Positions 25,277 through 33,868 of a stretch of DNA of 64,000 bases are shown one piece after another. The DNA is from Gemmatimonadales bacterium. GTDB taxonomy: Bacteria > Gemmatimonadota > Gemmatimonadetes > Gemmatimonadales > GWC2-71-9. Under the pieces are notes generated by a model, which worked only from the letters and a program-made list of their open reading frames with translations, searched no databases and was not told the origin of the DNA. The stretch lies in the NCBI GenBank assembly GCA_020633775.1, contig JACKDA010000002.1, forward strand, positions 155,419 to 219,418, written 5' to 3'. How positions within the stretch are numbered: position 1 is the stretch's first letter; each line of letters opens with the position of its first letter. The position numbers were made by a program, and so were the translations under genes.

Positions 25277-25353
25277 GAGACGTGAGAGGTGAGTCCCGAG
25301 ACGTGGCACGGGAGCCCCCGACCCCTCAGGACTCAGGACTCACTTCTCACGAC
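25277..25353. repeat. Two heptamer arrays in inverted orientation
   Basis: 25277-25304 reads GAGACGT, GAGAGGT, GAGTCCC, GAGACGT. 25325-25353 holds the opposite strand of GAGAAGT, GAGTCCT, GAGTCCT, GAGG. The two can form an imperfect hairpin. The spacer between the DUF892 gene and the second decarboxylase (25110-25495) holds this, two hairpins and the leader hairpin, and no convincing gene. Confidence 0.75.
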
Positions 25354-25355
25354 TG

Positions 25356-25391
25356 AAAGACAAACCCCGGCTCCAATAAGGAAGGCCGGGG
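25356..25391 (-). terminator. Rho-independent terminator, minus strand
   Basis: Read on the minus strand, CCCCGGCC...GGAGCCGGGG forms a stem of about ten pairs with a small bulge, followed by TTTGTCTTT. It lies about 105 bases past the stop of the second decarboxylase and is the best T-tailed terminator in the window. Confidence 0.65.
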
Positions 25392-25462
25392 CGAGGGACA
25401 GGGTGGGGACTGCTTGGAGTCAGCCCCCTGAGCGCCGCAGCCAATGGCCGTTGCTCCCCCAT

Positions 25463-25486
25463 CCGAGCCTGTTATCGGGGGCTCGG
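25463..25486 (-). terminator. Hairpin just past the second decarboxylase stop
   Basis: CCGAGCC and GGCTCGG form a seven-pair stem with a ten-base loop ten bases past the stop codon. There is no T run, so it may only protect the 3' end of the mRNA. Confidence 0.4.
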
Positions 25487-25495
25487 GGGGAAGCT

Positions 25496-26989
25496 TTAGT
25501 CGGCCCCCTGGCCGGCCAGTTCCCGGCCGATCCGGGTCATCGCCTCGAAGACCTCCCGGATGTCGTCCCGGGTGGTCCGGTGATTGGCGATCGAGAACCG
25601 CTGGGTCACCCGGCCGCGAATCCGGGTGGTCATCACCAGCGCGACGCGTCGGGCCTTCACCTCGTCGGCGAGCCGGGCGTTCAGGTCGTCGAGGTCGGCC
25701 TCGGCGACGCCGGCGGGCCGGAAGCGGAACGAGTAGATGTACAGCGACGGCTCCGGCTGGACGACCTCCCAGTCCGGATGTCCCGCGACCAGTTCGTGCA
25801 GGTACCGGGCGTTGTCGATGGTGCGCCGGAAGAAGCGCCGGTAGCCCTCGGCGCCGTAGTAGCGCAGCGACATCCAGACCTTCATCGCCCGCCAGCCGCG
25901 CGACATCTGCGGCCCGCGATCGTAGAAGTCGAACGCCTCCAGCGCGTCATCCGGCTGCTCGTGCAGGTAGCTCGCGGTCACGCCGAAGGTGCGCTTGAGG
26001 CGCGAGGCGTCGCGGGCGAGGACGCAGCCGCACTCGTACGGGATCCCCATCCACTTGTGGCCGTCGAACGAGACGCTGTCGGCACGCTCGATCCCGGCGT
26101 ACCGACCGCCGAGCTCGGGGAGGATCGCCCCCAGCGCGCCGCAGGCGCCATCGAGATGGAGCCAGAGCCCGTGCCGCTCGGTGATGTCGGCCAGGGCGGC
26201 GAAGTCATCGATGGCGCCGACATTGATCGACCCGGCGTGCCCGACGACGCAGAAGGGGGTCATCCCCGCGGCGCGATCGGCGACCAGCATCGCCTCGAGG
26301 GCCGCGGTGTCGATCGTGAAGTCGTCGTGCGAGGGGACCAGGCGCAGCGCATTCCGGCCGAGACCGAGGAGATCGAGCGCCTTCTTGAAGGAGACGTGCG
26401 CCTCGTGGTCGGCCATGTAGACCGTGAGCCGACTCGGGCGATCGGACGCCTGCAACCCGTCGGCGACGATGTCCCAGGTCGCGGTGGCGCGGAGCGCCAT
26501 CTGGAGCGCGGCGGTGTTGGCCATCGTGCCGCCGGAGACGAAGAGCCCGCCCGCGGTCGCGTCGAGTCCCATCAGTTCGGCGAGCCAGCGGATGGTCTGG
26601 TTCTCGATCACCGTGGCGGCCTGCGCCGCGCGCCAGCCGCCGGGATTCGGGTTGAGTCCGGTGGCGAGTGCCTCGGCGAGCGTGCCGACCTGGGTCCCGC
26701 CGCCGTTCACCCAGCCGAAGAAGCGCGGGCTCCCCTGGATCGAGGAGTTGGGGAGGATCTTCCACTCCCAGTCGGCAAGGATCGCGTCGAGCGGCTCGCC
26801 GTGCTCCGGCACCGGGCCGTCGAAGAGCGGGACGAGGTCGATCGGCGAGACCGCCGGGTAGGCGGGCTGGTCGTGCAGCGACGCGTAGTGCGCCACGAGG
26901 CGATCGATCACGGCGATCCCATGACGGCGGAACTCCTCCGCCGGCATGTCGACGCCGAGGGTGCTGGCTACGGTTGGTGCCACGGGCAT
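25496..26989 (-). CDS. PLP-dependent amino acid decarboxylase, group II (second paralogue)
   Basis: 497 residues. LFVSGGTMANTAALQ, VVGHAGSINVGAIDDF, WLHLDGACGALG and the Schiff-base lysine in SVSFDGHKWMGIPYECG define the group II decarboxylase fold. SSIQGSPRFFGWVNGGG replaces the HPQFYGYI region of the other paralogue. A DGHKW motif is shared with plant and bacterial aromatic or diaminobutyrate-type decarboxylases, but the substrate is not evident. The ATG at 26989 is the last in-frame start that avoids the heptamer-rich spacer. Confidence 0.87.
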   Translation of the reverse strand: MPVAPTVASTLGVDMPAEEFRRHGIAVIDRLVAHYASLHDQPAYPAVSPIDLVPLFDGPVPEHGEPLDAILADWEWKILPNSSIQGSPRFFGWVNGGGTQVGTLAEALATGLNPNPGGWRAAQAATVIENQTIRWLAELMGLDATAGGLFVSGGTMANTAALQMALRATATWDIVADGLQASDRPSRLTVYMADHEAHVSFKKALDLLGLGRNALRLVPSHDDFTIDTAALEAMLVADRAAGMTPFCVVGHAGSINVGAIDDFAALADITERHGLWLHLDGACGALGAILPELGGRYAGIERADSVSFDGHKWMGIPYECGCVLARDASRLKRTFGVTASYLHEQPDDALEAFDFYDRGPQMSRGWRAMKVWMSLRYYGAEGYRRFFRRTIDNARYLHELVAGHPDWEVVQPEPSLYIYSFRFRPAGVAEADLDDLNARLADEVKARRVALVMTTRIRGRVTQRFSIANHRTTRDDIREVFEAMTRIGRELAGQGAD

Positions 26990-27123
26990 GCGATGTCTCC
27001 CACACGGGTCAGGGCCCCGGGACCGGGGCGCGTGCGACTCTATCCTGCTCGCCGGGGGATGCGCAACGCCGCCGTGTCGCCCGACAGGGAACCGGATCGT
27101 GCCTCGCGACGTTTCACTCGTGA

Positions 27124-27156
27124 ACCATCGACCATCGACCATCGACCACCGACCAT
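27124..27156. repeat. Heptamer tandem repeat (ACCATCG type)
   Basis: ACCATCG three times, then ACCACCG and ACCATG, directly upstream of the ferritin-like gene. The unit length is again seven. Confidence 0.85.
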
Positions 27157-27169
27157 GAAAGGACCCGCC

Positions 27170-27610
27170 ATGGCCACCAAGCCCAACGCCAAGCTCACCG
27201 CCCTGATCAAGGGCCTGAACGAGGACCTCGCCGGCGAGTGGCAGGCGATCATCATGTATCGCCTGTACGCCTCGATGGTCCAGGGACCCTACCGGCAGGA
27301 GCTGCGGAACTTCTTCGCCAGCGAGATCCCGGAGGAGTTGCTGCACGCCGAGATGCTGGCCGACAAGATCGCGGCGCTCGGGGGGACGCCGGCGTGGCAG
27401 CCGGCCCCGGTCAAGGTGGTGAGCGATCCGAAGCAGATGCTGCAGGAGGCGCTGAAGGCGGAGCGCGAGACGCTGCAGCGCTACGTGGTTCGTCGGAAGC
27501 AGGCCGAGGAGGCGGAGCAGTACGGGCTGGCGGTCGACTTCGACGAGCTCATCTCGGATGAGTCGAACCATCGTGACGAGCTGGAGCAGATGCTGGCGCG
27601 GTGGCCGTAG
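27170..27610 (+). CDS. Bacterioferritin/ferritin-like protein
   Basis: 146 residues, four-helix ferritin-like fold. Carboxylate and His ligands are expected in LNEDLAGEWQAIIMYRLYAS, EIPEELLHAEMLADKI and the C-terminal DFDELISDESNHRDELEQM, giving the E...E-x2-H pattern twice. It probably binds a di-iron centre and stores or detoxifies iron. The ATG at 27170 is spaced about seven bases from AAAGGA; an earlier in-frame ATG at 27155 lies in the heptamer repeat. It is convergent with RmuC. Confidence 0.85.
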   Translation: MATKPNAKLTALIKGLNEDLAGEWQAIIMYRLYASMVQGPYRQELRNFFASEIPEELLHAEMLADKIAALGGTPAWQPAPVKVVSDPKQMLQEALKAERETLQRYVVRRKQAEEAEQYGLAVDFDELISDESNHRDELEQMLARWP

Positions 27611-27613
27611 AAC

Positions 27614-27686
27614 GAGAAGCGTGAAGCGAGAAGCGAGAAGCGAGGGACTGCACGGTCTCGCTTCTCGCTTCTCGCTTCTCGCTTCT
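27614..27686. terminator. Long bidirectional hairpin built from GAGAAGC heptamers
   Basis: The 5' arm (27615-27644) and the 3' arm (27657-27686) form a 30-pair stem with one mismatch and a 12-base loop. Each arm is about four copies of the heptamer AGAAGCG. It lies exactly between the convergent ferritin-like and RmuC stops and should end transcription from both sides. Confidence 0.75.
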
Positions 27687-27689
27687 GGT

Positions 27690-28949
27690 CTACACCTCGA
27701 GCGTCTCCTGATCGACGATCTCCTCCGCGCTCGCGAGCCGCAGCGGGTCGCCGCCGACGGCGCGCAGCGGGCCGATCTCCCGTCGACCGGCGAGGCCGAG
27801 GTCGCGGAACCGGCGCGCGGTGGGGAGGACGCGTCGCTCGAGGGAGCCCATCGCGTCGTTGTAGCTCCGCACCGCGCCCTCGAGGCCGCGGCGGACCTTG
27901 ACCAGGTGCTCGGCGAGCGTGGCCATCCGGTCGTAGAGCGCGATGCCCAGGTCGCGGATCTCCTCGGCGTTGCGGGCGATGCGCTCCTGCTGCCACCCGA
28001 AGTTGACCGCCTTGAGGAGGGTGATCAGCGTGGTGGGTGACGCCGGCACGACGCCCTTGCTCACCGCGTAGTCGAGCAGCGATGGGTCGCGCTGGCAGGC
28101 GGCGGCGAAGAACGCCTCGCCGGGGAGGAAGAGCACCACGAAGTCGGGGGTCTCGCTCACGGCATTGGCGTAGTCGCGCCGCGAGAGCTGGGTCACGTGG
28201 TGCCGCACCTGCTTGGCGTGCTGGTCGAGGAAGGCGTTGCGGGCCGACTCGTTCTCGGCGTTGGTCGCATCGAGGTACGCCGACAGCGGCGCCTTGGCAT
28301 CGACGACGACGACCTTCTCGCCGGGGAGCCGCACCACCAGGTCGGGGCGCTGGCTGCCGTCCTCGCCCTCGACGGTGTGCTGGGTCGCGAAATCGCAGTG
28401 CTCCAGCATCCCCGCCAGCTCCACCACCCGCCGCAGCTGCAGTTCGCCCCACTGCCCGCGGCCCTGCGGCTGGCGCAGCGCGGCGACGAGGGTGGCGGTC
28501 TCGCTGGTGAGTGTCTTCTGCGCCTCCGCCATCGAGCTCAGCATCGCCTGCATCGCGCCCTGCGACTCGGCGCGCGAGACGTCGATCGCCTGCAGCTTGG
28601 AGTCCACCTGCTCCAGCCCCTTGCGGATCGGCTCGACGAGCTGCTCGACGGCCTGCTTGCGCAGCTCGAGGTCGCCGGTGGCCGCGGTCTGCAGCTCGCT
28701 GAAGGCGAGCTTCGCCTGCTCGAGGAAGGCGTTGTTGTTCGCGGCGAGCGCCTCCGCGCTCATCGCGGTGAACGCCTCGCGGAGTTTCGCCTCGCCCTCC
28801 TCCGAGTTCAGGGTCCGCTCGCGGAAGCGCTCCGCCGCGGCGATCTCGGTCCGCAGCCGCTCGATCGTGGTGCGGAGGACCAGCCAGCAGACGAGGGCAC
28901 CGACGAGGCCACCCAGGGCGAAGGGGATGATGTAGAAGGGATCGAACAT
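27690..28949 (-). CDS. rmuC: DNA recombination protein RmuC
   Basis: 419 residues. An N-terminal membrane helix (IIPFALGGLVGALVCWLVL) is followed by a long coiled coil (about 35-165), then the RmuC nuclease-like domain: GRGQWGELQLRRVVELAGM, RPDLVVRLPGEKVVVVDAKAPL, VVLFLPGEAFFAAA and SPTTLITLLKAVNFGW. VDAKAP carries catalytic-type residues of the PD-(D/E)XK fold. RmuC limits inversion and recombination at short inverted repeats, which is notable given the inverted repeats in this region. The ATG at 28949 starts directly before the membrane helix. Confidence 0.93.
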   Translation of the reverse strand: MFDPFYIIPFALGGLVGALVCWLVLRTTIERLRTEIAAAERFRERTLNSEEGEAKLREAFTAMSAEALAANNNAFLEQAKLAFSELQTAATGDLELRKQAVEQLVEPIRKGLEQVDSKLQAIDVSRAESQGAMQAMLSSMAEAQKTLTSETATLVAALRQPQGRGQWGELQLRRVVELAGMLEHCDFATQHTVEGEDGSQRPDLVVRLPGEKVVVVDAKAPLSAYLDATNAENESARNAFLDQHAKQVRHHVTQLSRRDYANAVSETPDFVVLFLPGEAFFAAACQRDPSLLDYAVSKGVVPASPTTLITLLKAVNFGWQQERIARNAEEIRDLGIALYDRMATLAEHLVKVRRGLEGAVRSYNDAMGSLERRVLPTARRFRDLGLAGRREIGPLRAVGGDPLRLASAEEIVDQETLEV

Positions 28950-29060
28950 GGGAGCACCCGGTTGCGGGGACGGCCGGCAGGCCCGCGCCCCGGTGGGGGC
29001 GGGCGGATCCATGCTGGGAGTGTCGGCAGGCGGGGGGCGGGTCAGGAGAGGGGCCGGTTC

Positions 29061-29084
29061 GAGAAGCGAGAAGCGAGAAGCGAG
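29061..29084. repeat. Heptamer tandem repeat (GAGAAGC), three units
   Basis: Three exact GAGAAGC units plus GAG in the RmuC/MmcQ divergent spacer. It is the same unit as the arms of the 27614-27686 hairpin and the array at 33777. Confidence 0.85.
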
Positions 29085-29150
29085 GGGCAGGGTGCTCGCG
29101 GGTGGGCTAGCTTCGAGCATCGCCTCACCCACCCCTGCCGCGAGGTTGCC

Positions 29151-29525
29151 ATGGCCGCATCGCCCCTCACCCGGCTCCGGAAGCTCTGCCTTTCCCTCCC
29201 GGAGGTACGTGAGGTCGTCTCCTGGGGTGCCCCGACGTGGCGGGTCAAGACGATCTTCGCGATGTACTCGGGTCCCGACAGCGATCACTACGCGGACCCA
29301 CGCGCCGCCGTCTGGCTCAAGACCAGTGCCGAGAATCAGGAGTGGCTGGTGGCCAGCGATGCCAGCCGGTTCTTCAAGCCGCCCTACGTCGGCGTGAAGG
29401 GGTGGACCGGGGTGTTCCTCGATGGGGAGACCGACTGGGCCGAGCTGGAGTCGCTGCTCTGGGATGGCTGGCGGATGAGCGTGACGAAGACGCTCGCGGC
29501 GAAGCACCCGCCGCCGGCGCGGTGA
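29151..29525 (+). CDS. MmcQ/YjbR family DNA-binding-like protein
   Basis: 124 residues. LCLSLPEVREVVSWGAPTWR, KTSAENQEWLVASDASRFF and KPPYVGVKGWTGVFLDG match the MmcQ/YjbR family, a small double-wing fold whose role is unclear. The ATG follows CGAGGTTGCC. It is divergent from RmuC. Confidence 0.85.
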   Translation: MAASPLTRLRKLCLSLPEVREVVSWGAPTWRVKTIFAMYSGPDSDHYADPRAAVWLKTSAENQEWLVASDASRFFKPPYVGVKGWTGVFLDGETDWAELESLLWDGWRMSVTKTLAAKHPPPAR

Positions 29526-29532
29526 GGGGCGG

Positions 29533-29655
29533 CCTGCGGCGGAGGGGCTCGGGATCCCTTCGCTCGCGCCTCTGGCGCTCGCTCGGGACGACGGGGCGAC
29601 CTGCGGCGGAGGGGCTCGGGATCCCTTCGCTCGCGCCTCTGGCGCTCGCTCGGGA
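29533..29655 (-). repeat. Family C hairpin repeat, two direct copies
   Basis: Two copies of a 56-base element, 29533-29588 and 29600-29655, identical by eye and 67 bases apart. Read on the minus strand each contains TCCCGAGCGAGCGCC-AGA-GGCGCGAGCGAAGGGA: an outer TCCC/GGGA stem, GA facing GA twice, an inner GCGCC/GGCGC stem and a three-base loop. It shares the architecture of families A and B but differs in sequence. Confidence 0.8.
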
Positions 29656-29656
29656 T

Positions 29657-29681
29657 GAGGAGCGGCCCGCGGCCGCTCCTC
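29657..29681. terminator. Bidirectional terminator hairpin
   Basis: GAGGAGCGGCC and GGCCGCTCCTC form a perfect 11-pair stem with a CGC loop. It overlaps the stop codon of the glycosyltransferase gene and follows the family C repeats, between convergent genes. Confidence 0.6.
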
Positions 29682-31740
29682 ACTCCAGCCAGGGATTGCG
29701 GAGCAGCGGGACCTGGTCGAGCGGGTCGCCGCCGTCGAGTCGGGCGATCTGCTCGCGGAACTGCGCGACGCTCTCGGGTCCCATGATGCCGCGATCGAGG
29801 TGGGCCAGCGGCGTCCGGTAGGCGCGCAGCGCGTCGTCGCGGCGACCGAGGCGCAGGTAGGCGTTGCCCAGCTCGAGCGCCGCGGTGAAGTGGTACGGCC
29901 GGACGGTGATCACCTCCTCGAGCCGCTCGGCGACCAGCGCCCAGTCGGTGCCGCCCTCGCTGTAGATGTAGCGCATCACCCGATCCAGCATCCCGCCGGC
30001 CCGGACGTCCGGCACGGTCTGGGTGCCCCGGTACACGATCACGTTCCCCATGCGGGCGACGCGATCGAGTCCGGCCAGCGCGACTTCGGGGTCCCAGTCC
30101 CAGTTGGGGAACGGCAGCAGGTCGGTCGGCTGGTAGAGGAAGAACCCGGTGTACCGACCGGCACGATTGCTGTCCTCGAGGATCTCGACGCGACGGCGGA
30201 CGTTGATCCCCAGCGCCGTCGCGGCCTCGTGGGGAAGCCAGTAGCTCGCCGAGAAGAGCGGCAGCCCCGACGGCGCGATGACGGAGTCGTGGTAGGCCGC
30301 GATCTCGTACGCCCGCTGGCCGAGGTCGAGTCCCTCGTTGTCGAACCATCGTCCGGCGTTCGCGGTGCCGCCGACGAGCTCGTTGTGGTACTCGTAGAGT
30401 CGCGGTTCGCCCAGGGTCATCACCACCGTGGCGAGCAGGCCGATCCCTGCCATGGCGCCCCACCCCTTGGAACGCTGGCGCCAGGCGATCGCGACGGTGG
30501 CGGCGGCGAGGACCCCCATGAGCGCGACGACCGGCAGCGCGTGCCGCACGCCGGCGTAGGTGCCCTGCGCCCGCATCAGCGCGGCGAGGTGCGCCCCGGC
30601 CATCGCGCAGAGCGCGACCAGGGTGACGGTGACCGTGCGCGATCGCGGCATCCGCCACACCGCGACACCCCCGGCGAGCGACAGCGCGATCAACGCGAGC
30701 GGGACCTTGATCACGATGTACGAGGGCCAGGTGTACCAGGGGGGACTGCCCTGCACGACCCGCCCCCAGAGGAACTCCTCGTTCTGGCCGCGCCCCTCGA
30801 GGCCGGCGCGAATCGTGTCGGTGAGCCCCCACAGGTAGGAGCGGGGGAGCAGGTGGTGGCGATCGACGAAGCCGATCACCGCCCGCTGCAGCGGCGATGC
30901 CAGCTCGGCGATCTTCGCGGCGATGTCGCGGTTGAACGGGTCGCTGCCATCCGGGGCCGCGTGGAACTGGAAGCCGTACCAGGCCCACAGGACCGCCACC
31001 GCGACGAGCGCCGCGACGACCAGCTTGCCGCTGCGCACCAGCGCGAGCCGCCACCTCGCCTGCGGCGCATCATCCGGGTCGGCGACGACGAACGCTGCCA
31101 CGATCGAGAAGGCGGCGAGCCCCAGCATGCCGGGGAGCGCGGAGTGCTTCGCCGCGAAGGCGAGCCCGAGCGTCACGCCCAAACCGATCATCCAGCGCCA
31201 TTGCCAGGTGGTACAGGCAATCCCCGCGGCGAGCGCCGCCATCAGCAGCGTGAGCGCGAGCGGGAGGTCGGTCATGACCAGCGGCATGTGGGCGCTGAAG
31301 GTCGGCTCGATCGCGAGGAAGGCCAGGAGTCCCGCGGCCCAGGCCGGGCCAAGCGCGCGCCAGGCCAGCAGGCCGACCCCGAGGAGCATCAGCGCCGAGA
31401 GGAGGTAGGTCGCCCGGCGCGCCGCCTCGTGCGCCGCGCGGAAGTCGTTGTCGTGGTACCACGTCTCCTCGACCATGTCCCGCTCGGCGCTCTTCTCGGT
31501 GAGCGGCTCGGGCGCGCGCAGGGTGAAGGCGGCCGGCATCAGGGCGCCGACCCAGCGCTTGACGAGTGGCGGGTGCTCCGGATTGAGCCGGTACATCCCG
31601 GTGCGGGCGTACTCGACGCCCGCGACCGCGTGCCACGGCTCGTCGGCCGTCGGGGCGTCGAGTCTGGTGCCGGCCATCGACCGCGCCACCGCGACGGCGA
31701 CGAGGGCGAGCAGGAGGAGCGTCCAGCGCGTGCGATGCAT
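29680..31740 (-). CDS. PMT/ArnT-like membrane glycosyltransferase with C-terminal repeats
   Basis: 686 residues. An N-terminal signal-anchor is followed by TADEPWHAVAGVEYARTG, matching the acidic (D-E) first-loop motif of GT-C enzymes (PMT/ArnT/GT39 type), then LNPEHPPLVK. About ten membrane helices run to residue 430. The soluble C-terminal part includes TPR-like helices (HFTAALELGNAYLRLGRRDDALRAY split across about 25 residues). It probably transfers a sugar from a polyprenyl donor in the periplasm; the acceptor is unknown. Confidence 0.8.
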   Translation of the reverse strand: MHRTRWTLLLLALVAVAVARSMAGTRLDAPTADEPWHAVAGVEYARTGMYRLNPEHPPLVKRWVGALMPAAFTLRAPEPLTEKSAERDMVEETWYHDNDFRAAHEAARRATYLLSALMLLGVGLLAWRALGPAWAAGLLAFLAIEPTFSAHMPLVMTDLPLALTLLMAALAAGIACTTWQWRWMIGLGVTLGLAFAAKHSALPGMLGLAAFSIVAAFVVADPDDAPQARWRLALVRSGKLVVAALVAVAVLWAWYGFQFHAAPDGSDPFNRDIAAKIAELASPLQRAVIGFVDRHHLLPRSYLWGLTDTIRAGLEGRGQNEEFLWGRVVQGSPPWYTWPSYIVIKVPLALIALSLAGGVAVWRMPRSRTVTVTLVALCAMAGAHLAALMRAQGTYAGVRHALPVVALMGVLAAATVAIAWRQRSKGWGAMAGIGLLATVVMTLGEPRLYEYHNELVGGTANAGRWFDNEGLDLGQRAYEIAAYHDSVIAPSGLPLFSASYWLPHEAATALGINVRRRVEILEDSNRAGRYTGFFLYQPTDLLPFPNWDWDPEVALAGLDRVARMGNVIVYRGTQTVPDVRAGGMLDRVMRYIYSEGGTDWALVAERLEEVITVRPYHFTAALELGNAYLRLGRRDDALRAYRTPLAHLDRGIMGPESVAQFREQIARLDGGDPLDQVPLLRNPWLE

Positions 31741-31791
31741 GGGGAGAGGTTCGGGCTCGCCCGCGATGCTGTCAACCCGACGGCCGGCTCC

Positions 31792-33015
31792 CTAGCGGAC
31801 GACGACCTCCGCCGTCCACCGGAACGGACCCCAGGCAAACGTCAGCGCCCCGGACCGTCCGTCTCGCGGCACGACCGCGATCGTGAAGGTGTCCACCGGG
31901 GTCGCGAGGTCCTCGACCCGCAGGGGGACCCGGCCGACGTCGCGGGTGGCGTCGTACCCGGTCCCCCACTGGCCGGTCTCCGCGTTGAGGATCAGCTCGG
32001 CGCCATCCCGGTGCGGCACCGTCCACAGGGTGTAGCTCCCGGCCGGAAGGTCGAGTCCGCCGATGGTGAGCGGTGCGCTGGTCGTGAACTGCGTGGCGGC
32101 GTTCGCGCCGGTGCGCCAGACCCGGTCGTAGCTGATCACATTGCCGAGGAGGACGCGACCGCGCGCGATCGGCCGACCGTAGTCGACCTCGAGCGTCGCC
32201 GACCCGATGGTGCCCCGCGCCGTGTCGCGCACGCTGAGGGCGCGGGGTCCCGCGGCGCGTTCGCGGGCCACCAGCGACGCCGCGATCGCCTCGACGTCGG
32301 GCGGGTCCGCGAGCCGCTCGACCTGGACCTTGTAGGTGGTGCGATCGCCATCGTAGTGCAACAGGCGCCCCGCCGTGTCGACCGTCACCACGCCGGTGCC
32401 CGCGAGCCAGTCGTGCCGCAGCTCGATCCGACCGGGGCCCTGCGGCACCACGCGCCCCCGGTGCAGCACGAAGCTCGGCCCCACGTCGCGATCGGGATAG
32501 AACTGGCGGAAGAGCAGCTCCTGCCCGGAGTCGACCGTGGCGGCGCGCTTGAGCGCCGCCGTGATCTCGAACTCGATCACGCCGTACAGCATCGACACGT
32601 GCGGCACCGTGAGGGCACCCTCGGTGGCGAACGACCGTGCCGTGGTCCGGCTCGCCTGGTGGATCGTGACATGCACCGAGTCCGGGGTGAACCGCGCCAG
32701 CACGCGGCGGAAGCGGTCGTCCTCGGTGGTGCCGCTCGGCGTGGTGATCTCCATCACCATCCGGCTCAGGCGTCCGTCGGGCGCGATGGCGAACTCGGTG
32801 TGACGCTGGCGGACAATCGGCCACTGATCGACCGCGTCGCTCACGAGGGCGGTGGCGCTGCGACTGATCCGCTCGGCGGCCACGGTGTCGTCGCCGAGGC
32901 GGGTGAGGAAGCCGTAGGTCTCGACCGGTCCGGTGTGTTCCACCGGGCGATCATCGACCTCAGGCGCCGGGGCACATGCGGCCAGCGCGAGCAGCAGGAC
33001 CATCCGAGGGGGCAT
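31792..33015 (-). CDS. DUF2911-domain lipoprotein
   Basis: 407 residues. A lipoprotein signal ends LLLALAAC. The N-terminal half is unrecognised. The C-terminal part (about 275-405) is DUF2911: VDYGRPIARGRVLLGNVISY, VWRTGANAATQFTTSAPL, GLDLPAGSYTLWTVPHRD and ETGQWGTGYD. The function is unknown. The ATG at 33015 has GGAGAG five bases upstream; the GTG two codons earlier is less favourable. Confidence 0.85.
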   Translation of the reverse strand: MPPRMVLLLALAACAPAPEVDDRPVEHTGPVETYGFLTRLGDDTVAAERISRSATALVSDAVDQWPIVRQRHTEFAIAPDGRLSRMVMEITTPSGTTEDDRFRRVLARFTPDSVHVTIHQASRTTARSFATEGALTVPHVSMLYGVIEFEITAALKRAATVDSGQELLFRQFYPDRDVGPSFVLHRGRVVPQGPGRIELRHDWLAGTGVVTVDTAGRLLHYDGDRTTYKVQVERLADPPDVEAIAASLVARERAAGPRALSVRDTARGTIGSATLEVDYGRPIARGRVLLGNVISYDRVWRTGANAATQFTTSAPLTIGGLDLPAGSYTLWTVPHRDGAELILNAETGQWGTGYDATRDVGRVPLRVEDLATPVDTFTIAVVPRDGRSGALTFAWGPFRWTAEVVVR

Positions 33016-33130
33016 CGCCACTCTCCGGAACGAGGATGCCCGGAAGGTACCGACGGATCCCCACCCGGCGGGCGGGGGATGTCATGGTCCGGTTCGAATT
33101 GCCGGCCCGATTCGGCGCTACCTTCCCGAG

Positions 33131-33775
33131 ATGCAGATCCACCTGGGGATCGATGTCTCCGCGGCGCGCGGCTGCCCGATGGTGGCCCTCGGCGAGGCCG
33201 GTGAGCCGCTCGACATGCACATCGCGACCGGACGGGGGGCGGCAGCGATCGCCGCCGACGCGCTGGCATGGAGCCGCGCCCTCGACGGGGAGCTGGCCTC
33301 GGTGGGGATCGATGCCCCGCGGACGCCGCTCCCGGCACGCCATCACCACTCGTGGCGCGGCGGCCGCTGGCGCCACCGCGCGGCCCCCGGGACCGGGCGC
33401 CACTGCGAGGTGGTGATCAAGTCGCTCGGCCTCGCCAATCCGCAGTGGACGCCCGCCATCGACAAGGTGCCCGAATGGATGCGGGTCGGTTTCGCGCTGT
33501 TCGGCTCGGACTGGGGATGCCCCGTCCACGAGGTGTTCCCGAGCGCCGCCTATCGGCAGCTCGACCGGCTCGGCGCGCCGCTGGTGACGTCGCTCGACTG
33601 GTCCTGGTTCGCCGACCAGCCGAAGGACATCCTCGACGCCTGGATGGCGGCGGTGACGGTCCGCGAGGTCGCGCAAGGGCGCGGCGGTGAGGTCGGCGGC
33701 GGCGACGGGCTCGGCACGATCGTGTTGCCACGGCCGGTCGTCGTCGATCCGGAGTTGGCAGGATGGCCGGGGTAG
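33131..33775 (+). CDS. DUF429-like predicted nuclease (RNase H fold)
   Basis: 214 residues. IHLGIDVSAARGCPMVAL and SVGIDAPRTPLPARHHHS resemble the first strand and conserved Asp region of DUF429, a predicted RNase H-fold nuclease. VFPSAAYRQLDRLG and LDAWMAAVTVREV also match. The ATG at 33131 is preferred over a long upstream frame that is antisense to the DUF2911 gene. The stop is followed by a heptamer array. Confidence 0.75.
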   Translation: MQIHLGIDVSAARGCPMVALGEAGEPLDMHIATGRGAAAIAADALAWSRALDGELASVGIDAPRTPLPARHHHSWRGGRWRHRAAPGTGRHCEVVIKSLGLANPQWTPAIDKVPEWMRVGFALFGSDWGCPVHEVFPSAAYRQLDRLGAPLVTSLDWSWFADQPKDILDAWMAAVTVREVAQGRGGEVGGGDGLGTIVLPRPVVVDPELAGWPG

Positions 33776-33776
33776 C

Positions 33777-33845
33777 TTCGAGAAGCGAGAAGCGAGAAGC
33801 GAGAAGCGAGAAGCGAGCAGCGAGCAGCGAGCAGCGCGCAGCGAG
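33777..33845. repeat. Heptamer tandem repeat (GAGAAGC then GAGCAGC), about ten units
   Basis: About five GAGAAGC units are followed by three GAGCAGC units and degenerate ones, between the DUF429-like and GH95-like genes. The switch of one base (A to C) in a run of neighbouring units looks like expansion of a mutated unit. Confidence 0.88.
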
Positions 33846-33868
33846 AGTCACCGCCACAGGGTTTCGTC

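Noticed and set aside
25289..27169. Long plus-strand frame leading into the ferritin-like gene
   Set aside because: It is antisense to the second decarboxylase, whose PLP motifs are intact; only the final 146 codons are the real gene.
28197..29150. Plus-strand frame before the MmcQ/YjbR gene
   Set aside because: It overlaps RmuC on the opposite strand, and RmuC has clear family motifs.
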